From Accumulibacter sp. (GTDB taxonomy: Bacteria; Pseudomonadota; Gammaproteobacteria; Burkholderiales; Rhodocyclaceae), in NCBI GenBank assembly GCA_016788495.1, contig JAEUOM010000159.1, forward strand, positions 1-42,836: a DNA stretch of 42,836 bases, written 5' to 3'. Under the pieces are notes generated by a model. The model was not told the origin of the DNA and made no database searches. It saw only the letters and a list, made by a program, of their open reading frames with translations. A program made the translations under genes and the position numbers. Shown here piece after piece: positions 36,035-42,836 of the stretch. How positions within the stretch are numbered: the stretch's first letter is position 1; the number at the start of each line of letters is the position of its first letter.

Positions 36035-36728
36035 CTTTCACCAGATGCACCAGGTAATTGACGTCGCTGTCGTTGCCCAGCGCATAGCGGCCACTGAGCG
36101 GGTCATAGCTCATGCCACGCAACTCGCGTGACTCGAGTCCGACCTGCCGCCCCCAGCGCAGGAGCTCGGACGGCCGGATGAAGCGGGCGTAGTCGTGCGT
36201 GCCACGCGGCAGCAGCCGCAGCACGTACTCGGCGCCGATGACCGCCAGCAGATAGGCCTTCGGGTTGCGGTTGATGGTCGAGAAGAAGACGCTGCCGCCC
36301 GGCCTGACGAGAGCGGCACAGGCGGCAACGGTGCTCGCCGGATCGGGAACGTGCTCGAGCATCTCCATGCATGTGACGACGTCGTAACACCCAGCTTCAC
36401 TGGCTGCCAGTTCTTCCGCCGCCACCTCGCGGTAATCGACGCTGCGGCCGCTTTCCAGCAGATGCAGGCGGGCGACGCCGAGCGCCCTGGCGGAGAGGTC
36501 GATGCCGGTCACCACGGCCCCGCGTTCGCACATGCCCTCCGCCAGCAGGCCGCCACCGCAGCCGACATCGAGGACCTTCATGCCCGACAGCCTGCAGCGA
36601 CTGTCGATCCAGTCGAGGCGCAAGGGGTTGATCTCGTGCAGGGGCTTGAAATCGCTCCCGGGGTCCCACCAGCGGTGCGCCAGTTGACTGAATTTCCCGA
36701 GTTCACTCGGGTCGGCGTTGATCGTCAT
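36027..36728 (-). CDS. ubiG: Ubiquinone biosynthesis O-methyltransferase
   Basis: 233 residues. N-terminal [19 protein letters not shown] is the characteristic UbiG opening. SAM motif I is [15 protein letters not shown], with the acidic loop [11 protein letters not shown] and motif [16 protein letters not shown]. The C-terminal [14 protein letters not shown] is also family-typical. It performs both O-methylations of ubiquinone synthesis on the membrane face. The ATG at 36728 follows an OmpA gene's terminator, so ubiG-gph start their own transcript rather than reading on from mtaD. Confidence 0.95.
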   Translation of the reverse strand: MTINADPSELGKFSQLAHRWWDPGSDFKPLHEINPLRLDWIDSRCRLSGMKVLDVGCGGGLLAEGMCERGAVVTGIDLSARALGVARLHLLESGRSVDYREVAAEELAASEAGCYDVVTCMEMLEHVPDPASTVAACAALVRPGGSVFFSTINRNPKAYLLAVIGAEYVLRLLPRGTHDYARFIRPSELLRWGRQVGLESRELRGMSYDPLSGRYALGNDSDVNYLVHLVKGV

Positions 36729-36794
36729 CGTGGCGCCCTTGCTGGACCGGCGGCAACCAGGGACGGCTGCTGCCGATTGATCATTTCGTCATGC

Positions 36795-36824
36795 GAAAAG
36801 AAAAAGCCCTGCCGGAGCAGGGCT
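36795..36824 (-). terminator. Rho-independent terminator of the first OmpA gene
   Basis: Read on the minus strand, an 8-bp perfect stem (AGCCCTGC / GCAGGGCT, 36824-36805) with a 4-base loop is followed by TTTTTCTTTT. It lies 18 bases after the stop of the OmpA gene and ahead of ubiG. Confidence 0.85.
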
Positions 36825-36842
36825 TTTCGTACTGCACACCGA

Positions 36843-37514
36843 TCACTTGGTGCCGATGAGTTCGATATCGACACGGCGGTCAGGCTGCAGGCACTCGATG
36901 ACCTTCTTGCTCTTCGGACCCGGGCACTGACCCGGCTTGGTGACCGGATTCTTCTCGCCCTTGCCTTCGGTGTAGATGCGGTTGGCATCGATTCCCTTGC
37001 TCACCAGATAGGTCTTGACCGCCGCGGCACGCCGCTCGGACAGCTTCTGGTTGTAGGCCTCGGTGCCGAAGTGGTCGGTATGACCAACGGCGATGATCAC
37101 CTCGAGCTTGATTGCCTTCGACTTGGCGACTACCTCATCAAGCTTCGCCTTGCCTTCCGGACGCAGCGTCGCCTTGTCGAAGTCGAACAGCGCGTCGGCA
37201 GCAACCGTGATCTTGTCACCCGCTGGCTTCGCGGTCGCAGCAGCAGCCTTCGGTGCCGGCGGCTCGCAGACCTCTTTCGGCAGCAGATCCTTGTCGCACT
37301 TGCAACCAGCGGGGTCATTCGCGGCCGCGGCCGGGGTCCAGAAACCGGTCCGCCAGCAGAGCCCGGCGCCGCTCATCACCACTTCACCACGCTGGTCGAT
37401 GACATAGACACGATCCAGCGGAATCGACGTCTGCGCCTGGGCGATCGATGCCCCCAGGCCAAGGCTTGCAGCGGCGAGCACGGCCAGCAGCGAATTTCTT
37501 GCGGTTCTGTTCAT
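36843..37514 (-). CDS. OmpA-family outer membrane protein (paralogue 1)
   Basis: 223 residues. Signal peptide SLLAVLAAASLGLGASIAQA. The short N-terminal part, not a full 8-strand barrel, has DRVYVIDQRGEVVMSGAGLC, WRTGFWTPA and a Cys cluster (CKCDKDLLPKEVC). An Ala/Pro/Lys hinge leads to the OmpA_C peptidoglycan-binding domain from about 108: LFDFDKATLRPEGKAKLDEV, GHTDHFG, KLSERRAAAVKTYLV and the end RRVDIELIG. A Cys pair sits in a loop of that domain (QCPG, VIEC). It should link outer membrane to cell wall. It is closely related to the protein at 38981-39643. Confidence 0.88.
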   Translation of the reverse strand: MNRTARNSLLAVLAAASLGLGASIAQAQTSIPLDRVYVIDQRGEVVMSGAGLCWRTGFWTPAAAANDPAGCKCDKDLLPKEVCEPPAPKAAAATAKPAGDKITVAADALFDFDKATLRPEGKAKLDEVVAKSKAIKLEVIIAVGHTDHFGTEAYNQKLSERRAAAVKTYLVSKGIDANRIYTEGKGEKNPVTKPGQCPGPKSKKVIECLQPDRRVDIELIGTK

Positions 37515-37591
37515 CTGGGTTTCCCTCATTGGTTGAAGCCTGCGGCAGAAACCCGCAAGGCCTGATATGCCTCGTTTCTTGACCGAACTGA

Positions 37592-38911
37592 TCACGGACG
37601 GATTTTATTCTGCCACAACAGCGCCAACCTGATCAATCCGCTTTCGTCGTTTTCGATCAGTTGCCCATTCTCGACGCGTACCCTTCCCGCAACCCAGACG
37701 TCGGACACATGCTCGCGGCCGGCAGCGTAGGCCAGGTGCGAGACCGGGTCGTAGCAGGGGACGAGGGCGACGTCGTCGAAGCTCACCGCGCACAGGTCGG
37801 CCGCCTTGCCGACGACGATCGAGCCGATCTCGGCGTCGAGCCCCAGCGCGCAGGCACCGCCGAGAGTCGCCATGCGCAGCACCTGATGCGCGTCGATGGC
37901 GTCGGCGCGACCGTCCTGCTGCTTGGCCAGCAACGCTGCCAGTCGCATTTCCTGGAACAGGTCGAGACGATTGTTGCTCGCCGCGCCATCGGTACCGAGA
38001 CCGAGGTTCACCCCACGTGCGGCGAGCTGCGCGATCGGTGCGATGCCGCTGGCAAGCTTCAGGTTGGAACTCGGGCAATGGGCCACCGAGCAGCCATGCG
38101 CGGCGAGCAGTTCGATCTCCCGCGCCTCGAGATGCACGGCGTGCACGGCGATCAGCCCCGGGCCGAGCAGCCCAAGCCGGTGCAAACGTTCGATCGGGCG
38201 CATGGCGAAGCGTTGACGGCTGTCGTCGATCTCCTGCACGGTCTCGTGCAAGTGCAGGTGTAGCGGCAGCTCGATCTGTTCGGCCAGCGTCAGCACCTGC
38301 ACGAAGCTGCGGTCGGCAACCGTATAGGGAGCATGCGGGGCGAGGCAGAACGACAGCAGCGGCTGCCCGAGGAAGCGGTCGCGCACGGCGAGTCCCTTGG
38401 CCAGGTAGTCATCCGCATCGGCGGCATAGTTGCTCGGAAAGTCGACGGTGATCAGACCGATCGCGGCACGGATTCCCGAAGCCAGCACCGCCTCCGCCGC
38501 CGCCGCCGGAAAGAAGTACATGTCATTGAAACAGGTAACGCCGCCGCGCAACATCTCGGCACACGCCAGCAGGGTGCCATCATGGACAAACTGCGCCGAA
38601 ACATGCCGCGCCTCCGCCGGCCAGACATGATCCTGCAGCCACTGCATCAGCGGCAGATCGTCGGCAAGACCGCGCAACAGGGTCATCGCCGCGTGCGTGT
38701 GCAGGTTGACCAACCCCGGCAGCAGCACGTGCTGCGGCAGACACTTGCGGTTGCGCGCCCGGCAATGGCCGTCGACCTCGGCCTGTGGCACGACGGCGAC
38801 GATCCGTCCGCCGTCGACGACGACGGCGTGCTGGTCCAGCACCACCCCGGCAGGTTCGACAGGCACCACCCAGCGGGCCTCGATCACCAGATCGACCAGT
38901 GGCAGGCTCAT
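37592..38911 (-). CDS. mtaD: 5-methylthioadenosine / S-adenosylhomocysteine deaminase
   Basis: 439 residues, amidohydrolase superfamily. Metal ligands are visible: HTHAAM (strand 1), the His of HLHLHET, the His of AVHAVHL and the Asp of LGTDGAASNN. Motifs CFNDMYFF and APHAPYTV are typical of TRZ/ATZ-type MtaD enzymes. It deaminates methylthioadenosine or S-adenosylhomocysteine to inosine products, recycling by-products of SAM-dependent reactions. ATG at 38911 was chosen over a TTG two codons earlier. In many betaproteobacteria mtaD is directly followed by ubiG; here an OmpA gene lies between. Confidence 0.9.
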   Translation of the reverse strand: MSLPLVDLVIEARWVVPVEPAGVVLDQHAVVVDGGRIVAVVPQAEVDGHCRARNRKCLPQHVLLPGLVNLHTHAAMTLLRGLADDLPLMQWLQDHVWPAEARHVSAQFVHDGTLLACAEMLRGGVTCFNDMYFFPAAAAEAVLASGIRAAIGLITVDFPSNYAADADDYLAKGLAVRDRFLGQPLLSFCLAPHAPYTVADRSFVQVLTLAEQIELPLHLHLHETVQEIDDSRQRFAMRPIERLHRLGLLGPGLIAVHAVHLEAREIELLAAHGCSVAHCPSSNLKLASGIAPIAQLAARGVNLGLGTDGAASNNRLDLFQEMRLAALLAKQQDGRADAIDAHQVLRMATLGGACALGLDAEIGSIVVGKAADLCAVSFDDVALVPCYDPVSHLAYAAGREHVSDVWVAGRVRVENGQLIENDESGLIRLALLWQNKIRP

Positions 38912-38934
38912 CGGCAAACGACCGTACCGGGTCT

Positions 38935-38960
38935 AAAAAAAACCCCGCTTTCGCGGGGTT
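38935..38960 (-). terminator. Rho-independent terminator of the second OmpA gene
   Basis: Perfect 8-bp stem AACCCCGC / GCGGGGTT (38941-38948 and 38953-38960) with loop TTTC, followed on the minus strand by a run of T residues (the A-run at 38935-38942 on the plus strand). It lies 20 bases after the OmpA stop and 24 bases before the mtaD start. Confidence 0.88.
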
Positions 38961-38980
38961 TTCTGCGCAATGCGCCGGCC

Positions 38981-39643
38981 TTACTTGGTGCCGATGAGTT
39001 CGATGTCGACACGACGGTCAGGCTGCAGGCACTCGATGACCTGCTTGGTCGCCTTCTTGCCCGGGCACTGATCAGGCTTGGTGACCGGATTCTTCGGACC
39101 CTTGCCTTCGGTGTAGATGCGGTTCGCGTCGACCCCCTTGCTGACCAGGTAGGTCTTGACCGCAGCCGCACGCCGCTCGGAGAGCTTCATGTTGTGCGCC
39201 AGCGAACCGAAACGGTCGGTGTGACCGACGGCCAGGATCACCTCCAGCTTGATCTGCTTGGACTTGGCGGCCACTTCGTCGAGCTTCTTCTTGCCTTCCG
39301 GACGCAGCACCGCCTTGTCGAAGTCGAACAGCGCGTCGGCGGCGACCGTGATCTTGTCACCCGTCGGCTTCGCCGTCGGCGCGGCAGCAGCCCGCGGTGC
39401 CGGCGGCTCGCAGACTTCCTTCGGCAGCAGATCCTTGTCGCACTTGCAGCCCGCCGGATCCTTGGCCGCAGCGGCCGGGGTCCAGAAGCCGGTACGCCAG
39501 CACAGGCCGGTGCCACTCAGTACGACTTCACCGCGTTGATCGATCACGTAAACGCGATCACCGGCGGTTTGCGCCTGCACAGCGCCAGCCGCCGCGAAGA
39601 GGCCGATTGAGGCCAGCAGGGTAATGATGGTTTTCGATTTCAA
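38981..39643 (-). CDS. OmpA-family outer membrane protein (paralogue 2)
   Basis: 220 residues from a TTG start supported by a very strong ribosome-binding site (GAGGAGGAA, six bases away). Signal peptide IITLLASIGLFAAAGAVQA. It has the same layout as the copy at 36843: DRVYVIDQRGEVVLSGTGLC, the Cys cluster CKCDKDLLPKEVC, an Ala/Pro hinge and an OmpA_C domain with LFDFDKAVLRPEGKKKLDEV, GHTDRFG and RRVDIELIG. Differences concentrate in the signal peptide, the hinge and the loop KKATKQVIEC. It has its own terminator and probable promoter, so it is likely an abundant, separately transcribed protein. Confidence 0.88.
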   Translation of the reverse strand: MKSKTIITLLASIGLFAAAGAVQAQTAGDRVYVIDQRGEVVLSGTGLCWRTGFWTPAAAAKDPAGCKCDKDLLPKEVCEPPAPRAAAAPTAKPTGDKITVAADALFDFDKAVLRPEGKKKLDEVAAKSKQIKLEVILAVGHTDRFGSLAHNMKLSERRAAAVKTYLVSKGVDANRIYTEGKGPKNPVTKPDQCPGKKATKQVIECLQPDRRVDIELIGTK

Positions 39644-39720
39644 GATGTTCCTCCTCGATTAATCTCTGTCTGTTACGTCCGAATGCGTGAAACGCGATGC
39701 GATTTTTGCGCAGTCAGGAA

Positions 39721-39750
39721 ATTTAAGCATACAAACTTGATTTTCTTCAA
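39721..39750 (-). promoter_or_regulatory. Candidate promoter of the second OmpA gene
   Basis: On the minus strand TTGAAG (39750-39745) and TTAAAT (39726-39721) are 18 bp apart in an AT-rich island. This leaves a leader of about 70 bases before the TTG start. Confidence 0.4.
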
Positions 39751-39854
39751 GCATCGGCCCGGGATTGTGTAGTATTTATGCAACGAAAACGGGTATCCGG
39801 AGGCACGACAGGGCTGCCAACCGGTCACCCGGAGTTCAGGCCAGGGAGGAGAGC

Positions 39855-40604
39855 ATGCAAGCAGCCAGCCTCGATTCGCTCGCATCGATGATGCAGGCGG
39901 CACGCCAGGTCGTCGTCTTTTCCGGCGCCGGCCTGTCCGCCGACAGCGGCATTCCGACCTTCCGCGACGGCGCCACCGGCCTCTGGAACAACGTCGACCC
40001 CGACGAGGTGGCGAGCATCCAGGGCTTCCTGCGCAATCCCCGGCGGGTCTGGAGCTGGCTGCTGCAACTCAAGGCGCTGGTCGATGAACGGCGCCCGAAC
40101 CCGGGACATCTGGCGATCGCCCGCCTGGAAGAGCTGTGCGCGGCGAAACGGTTCACCGTCATCACGCAGAACATCGACGGCTATCATGCGCTCGCCGGCA
40201 ACGACGATGTGCTCGAGGTGCACGGCACCATCCACCGCGTCCGTTGCCATCGACATTGCGGCTACGTTGCCGGCTGGGACCAGACCGCCAGCGAGCCCTT
40301 TGCCTGCCCCGACTGCGGCGCACCGGTACGCCCCGACCTGGTGATGTTCGGCGAAATGCTCGACGAGGGGGTCTTCGCCGCAGCCCAGGCGCGCAGCCTC
40401 CATGCCGACGTCTTCTTCTGCGTCGGCACCTCGTTCACCGTCCAACCGGCGGCCCGCCTGCCGGTCTGGGCCAAGTACTCCGGCGCCACGGTGGTTGAAG
40501 TCAACCCGCATCCCACGCCGTTGAGCGAGGCCGCCGATTACTCGATCCGCAGCGGCGCCTCGCAGTTCTTCTCGGCACTCTGCAGCAGACTCGCCAGCGA
40601 CTGA
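39855..40604 (+). CDS. NAD-dependent protein deacylase, SIR2 (CobB-like) family
   Basis: 249 residues. NAD-binding motifs are FSGAGLSADSGIPTFRD and VITQNIDGYHALAG, with the catalytic His in DVLEVHGTI. A zinc site is formed by the cysteines of RCHRHCG and CPDCG; the first pair has three residues between Cys instead of the usual two. FGEML and VGTSFTVQPAA complete the core. The Tyr/Arg pair that lets CobB/SIRT5-type enzymes accept succinyl groups is not evident at the expected helix (WSWLLQLK), so plain deacetylation is likelier. GGAGGAGAG precedes the ATG. Monocistronic. Confidence 0.9.
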   Translation: MQAASLDSLASMMQAARQVVVFSGAGLSADSGIPTFRDGATGLWNNVDPDEVASIQGFLRNPRRVWSWLLQLKALVDERRPNPGHLAIARLEELCAAKRFTVITQNIDGYHALAGNDDVLEVHGTIHRVRCHRHCGYVAGWDQTASEPFACPDCGAPVRPDLVMFGEMLDEGVFAAAQARSLHADVFFCVGTSFTVQPAARLPVWAKYSGATVVEVNPHPTPLSEAADYSIRSGASQFFSALCSRLASD

Positions 40605-40665
40605 AGGAAGAACGACGCGCAGCACGGTCGGCCGGCAGCCATGCCGGCGACAGCGAGGCATCGTC

Positions 40666-40671
40666 TATAAT
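40666..40671 (+). promoter_or_regulatory. Candidate -10 box upstream of mfd
   Basis: A perfect TATAAT lies 82 bases before the proposed mfd start. No good -35 hexamer is visible at 16-18 bp upstream, so the call rests on the -10 alone. Confidence 0.3.
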
Positions 40672-40752
40672 GCCCGCCTTTCGCTGCCCCGACCCGGCAC
40701 GCTGTGCCGGCGGAGGAGCGCCAATCGCCACCCGAGTCCAGAGCCGCCTCCC

Positions 40753-42836
40753 TTGTCATCACCGCTTCCCCCACTGCCCTTGCCTGCCACGGGCGAGCGC
40801 TTGCAGTGGCCGTCGTTCGCCGGCTCGGCCGACGCGCTGCTCATCGCGTACGCGGCGCATGCCGTCGGCGGCACGACCGGGCGAGGCCTGCTGGCCGTCG
40901 TCACCGGCAGCGCCAGCGACGCGCAGCGACTCCTGCACGAGATTCCCTGGTTCGCCAGCGGGCTGCGGGTGCGCCTGCTGCCCGACTGGGAAACGCTACC
41001 CTACGACGGGTTCTCGCCGCATCTCGACCTCGTTTCCGAGCGACTGGCGACGCTGCACGCAGTGACGCGGGGCGAATGTGACGTGCTGCTGCTGCCGGCG
41101 AGCACTGCCGTTTGCCGTCTGCCGCCGCCCGCCTACCTCGCCGCCTACACCTTCTTCCTCAAGCAGGGCGAGCGCTTCGACGGTGAACAGTTCCGCGCCC
41201 AGATGACCGTTGCCGGCTACGCGCACGTGACACAGGTGGTGGCACCCGGCGAGTACTCCATCCGCGGCGGCCTGATCGATCTTTTCCCGATGGGTTCGCC
41301 GTTGCCCTTCCGCCTCGATCTTTTCGACGACGAGATCGAGCACATCAAGACCTTCGACGTCGATAGCCAGCGCACGCTGTATCCCGTACCCGAGGTCCGC
41401 TTGCTGCCGGCGCGCGAGTTTCCGCTCGACAGCGCCGCACGCAGCCGCTTCCGGCAACGCTTCCGCGAAGTCTTCGAAGGCGATCCCGCTCGCTCGCCAA
41501 TCTACCGCGACGTCTCGAACGGCGTCGCCAGCGCCGGCATCGAGTACTGGCTACCGCTGTTCTTCGCGGAAACCGCCACCCTTTTCGACTACCTGCCGGC
41601 CAATTCGCTGCTCTGCCTGCACAACAACGTTGCCGAGGCCGTGCGCGACTTCTGGCGCGAGGCGCAGTCACGCTACACGATGCTTTCCGGCGAACGCAGC
41701 CGGCCGCTCCTGCCACCGACCGACCTGTTCCTCGGCGAAGAAGCCTTCTTCGTCGCCGCCCGTGCCTACGCCCGCCTCAGCCTGACGGCCGGCAACGACG
41801 GACCGGCACGCCGTCTGCCGACGCTGGCGGTCGACCGCCGCGCCGACGATCCCCTGCGCCGACTGAAGACCTTCCTCGAGGAGTTCCCCGGGCGCTCGCT
41901 GCTGCTCGCCGAGACCGCCGGACGGCGCGAGACGCTCGCCGCGCTGCTTGCCAACTACGGCCTGCAGGCCCGCGCCTGCGGCAGCTTCGAAGAATTCCGG
42001 GCGGGCGAGGCGGCGCTCTCGCTGGGCGTCGGACCGCTGCACGACGGCTTCCTGCTCGACCATCTGGCGATCATCACCGAGGCCGAGCTCTACGCCGACA
42101 GCCCGTCGCGTCGCAGCCGCCATGCCGCGCCGCGCCGGACCTCGATCGACAACTGGCTGCGTGACCTGACCGAGCTCAAGGTCGGCTCACCGGTGGTGCA
42201 TGAACAGCACGGCATCGGACGTTACCAGGGGCTCGTCCATCTCGATCTCGGTGAGGGCGACACGGAGTTTCTCGAACTGCATTATGCCAACGATGCCCGG
42301 CTCTATGTCCCGGTCTCACAACTGCACGTCATAGCCCGTTATTCGGGGGCCGACCCCGACAGCGCGCCGCTGCATGCCCTCGGCTCGCAGCAATGGGAGA
42401 AGGCGAAGCGCCGCGCCGCATTGCAGGCGCGCGACACCGCGGCCGAACTGCTTGCCCTCTACGCCCTGCGCGCTGCGCGGCAGGGACACGCCTGCGACTT
42501 CAAGGCACACGACTACGACGCCTTTGCCGACGGCTTCGGCTTCGAGGAAACGCCCGATCAGGCCGGTGCGATTGCCGCCGTGATCGCCGACATGCGATCC
42601 GGACGACCGATGGATCGCCTGGTCTGCGGCGACGTCGGCTTCGGCAAGACCGAGGTGGCGCTGCGCGCCGCCTTCTGCGCAGTCGCCGGTGGCCGGCAGG
42701 TGGCCGTGCTCTGCCCGACGACGCTGCTCTGCGAACAGCACTTCCAGACCTTCTGCGACCGCTTTGCCGACTGGCCGGTACGCATCGCCGAGCTGTCCCG
42801 CTTCAGGACGGCGCGCGAGGCCGCGCAGGCGCTGCA
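40753..42836 (+). CDS. mfd: Transcription-repair coupling factor Mfd, 3' end outside window
   Basis: About 694 of some 1150 residues are present. N-terminal UvrB-like domains (LLPDWETLPYDGFSPHLDLV, GEYSIRGGLIDLFPMG) are followed by the RNA polymerase-interacting domain (VVHEQHGIGRYQGLV, YVPVSQLHVIARYSG) and the start of the RecG-like translocase with Walker A GDVGFGKTEVALRAAF at about 626. Mfd removes polymerase stalled at lesions and recruits UvrA. The start is uncertain: no ATG or GTG is in frame at the right place, so TTG at 40753 is proposed, but it lacks a clear ribosome-binding site. Confidence 0.93.
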   Translation, partial: MSSPLPPLPLPATGERLQWPSFAGSADALLIAYAAHAVGGTTGRGLLAVVTGSASDAQRLLHEIPWFASGLRVRLLPDWETLPYDGFSPHLDLVSERLATLHAVTRGECDVLLLPASTAVCRLPPPAYLAAYTFFLKQGERFDGEQFRAQMTVAGYAHVTQVVAPGEYSIRGGLIDLFPMGSPLPFRLDLFDDEIEHIKTFDVDSQRTLYPVPEVRLLPAREFPLDSAARSRFRQRFREVFEGDPARSPIYRDVSNGVASAGIEYWLPLFFAETATLFDYLPANSLLCLHNNVAEAVRDFWREAQSRYTMLSGERSRPLLPPTDLFLGEEAFFVAARAYARLSLTAGNDGPARRLPTLAVDRRADDPLRRLKTFLEEFPGRSLLLAETAGRRETLAALLANYGLQARACGSFEEFRAGEAALSLGVGPLHDGFLLDHLAIITEAELYADSPSRRSRHAAPRRTSIDNWLRDLTELKVGSPVVHEQHGIGRYQGLVHLDLGEGDTEFLELHYANDARLYVPVSQLHVIARYSGADPDSAPLHALGSQQWEKAKRRAALQARDTAAELLALYALRAARQGHACDFKAHDYDAFADGFGFEETPDQAGAIAAVIADMRSGRPMDRLVCGDVGFGKTEVALRAAFCAVAGGRQVAVLCPTTLLCEQHFQTFCDRFADWPVRIAELSRFRTAREAAQAL

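Overview
The window is a high-GC bacterial chromosome segment. Its gene content suggests a betaproteobacterium, most likely of the Rhodocyclales / Candidatus Accumulibacter type. The markers are RegB/RegA redox regulation, a cyaY / lptM-lysA / PBP1A neighbourhood, an mtaD - ubiG - gph order, betaproteobacterial OmpA proteins and type 2 LeuA. This placement is inferred from family recognition, not from a database search. No rRNA, tRNA or CRISPR array was seen.

Layout. 1-930: a possible gene end, then an AbrB/VapC-type toxin-antitoxin pair with a readable promoter and a direct-repeat operator. 1078-3488 (minus): trpG-trpD-trpC with tight overlaps and no trpE beside them. 3843-6658 (plus): a short Hsp20 chaperone and Lon protease in one operon, followed by a decayed lipoprotein-like reading frame and homospermidine synthase. 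8282-8417: first copy of a dispersed two-hairpin repeat. 8447-11302 (minus): DUF2784 protein, S4 RNA-binding protein, and the RegA and RegB redox two-component pair. 11455-15713: cyaY, the divergent lptM-lysA pair, and penicillin-binding protein 1A.

15714-19327 is a graveyard of mobile elements. It holds an IS1595-type transposase end, a beheaded hypothetical gene, the C-terminal part of a lambda-type portal protein, a live-looking RelE-type toxin-antitoxin pair, the N-terminal part of an S49 phage protease, a truncated DDE transposase and a LysR remnant. Housekeeping resumes with a TRIC-family channel coupled to an Lrp regulator, divergent from leuA. An intact argO-type exporter follows, facing an argP regulator gene that has lost its middle, and then the second copy of the dispersed repeat.

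24252-27254 is an unusual three-gene operon: a secreted DsrE-like protein, an amino-acid-type solute-binding protein without ABC partners, and an ArsB/NhaD-type ion transporter. 27386-31361 is a block of small envelope proteins (LapA, double META, glycine-zipper, SHOCT, and an outer-membrane protein). It is followed by a membrane-anchored alpha/beta hydrolase and an IS1182-type transposase end.

33499-42836: a Tyr/Gly-rich secreted protein, trmO, a cbiX-type chelatase, gph overlapping ubiG, two paralogous OmpA genes that flank mtaD and each end in a clear Rho-independent terminator, a sirtuin, and the first two thirds of mfd, which is cut by the window end. The genes are mostly ordinary core metabolism. 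The stretches most worth a second look are the 24.3-27.3 kb operon, the paired repeat, the OmpA duplication inside the mtaD-ubiG locus, and the internally deleted regulators.
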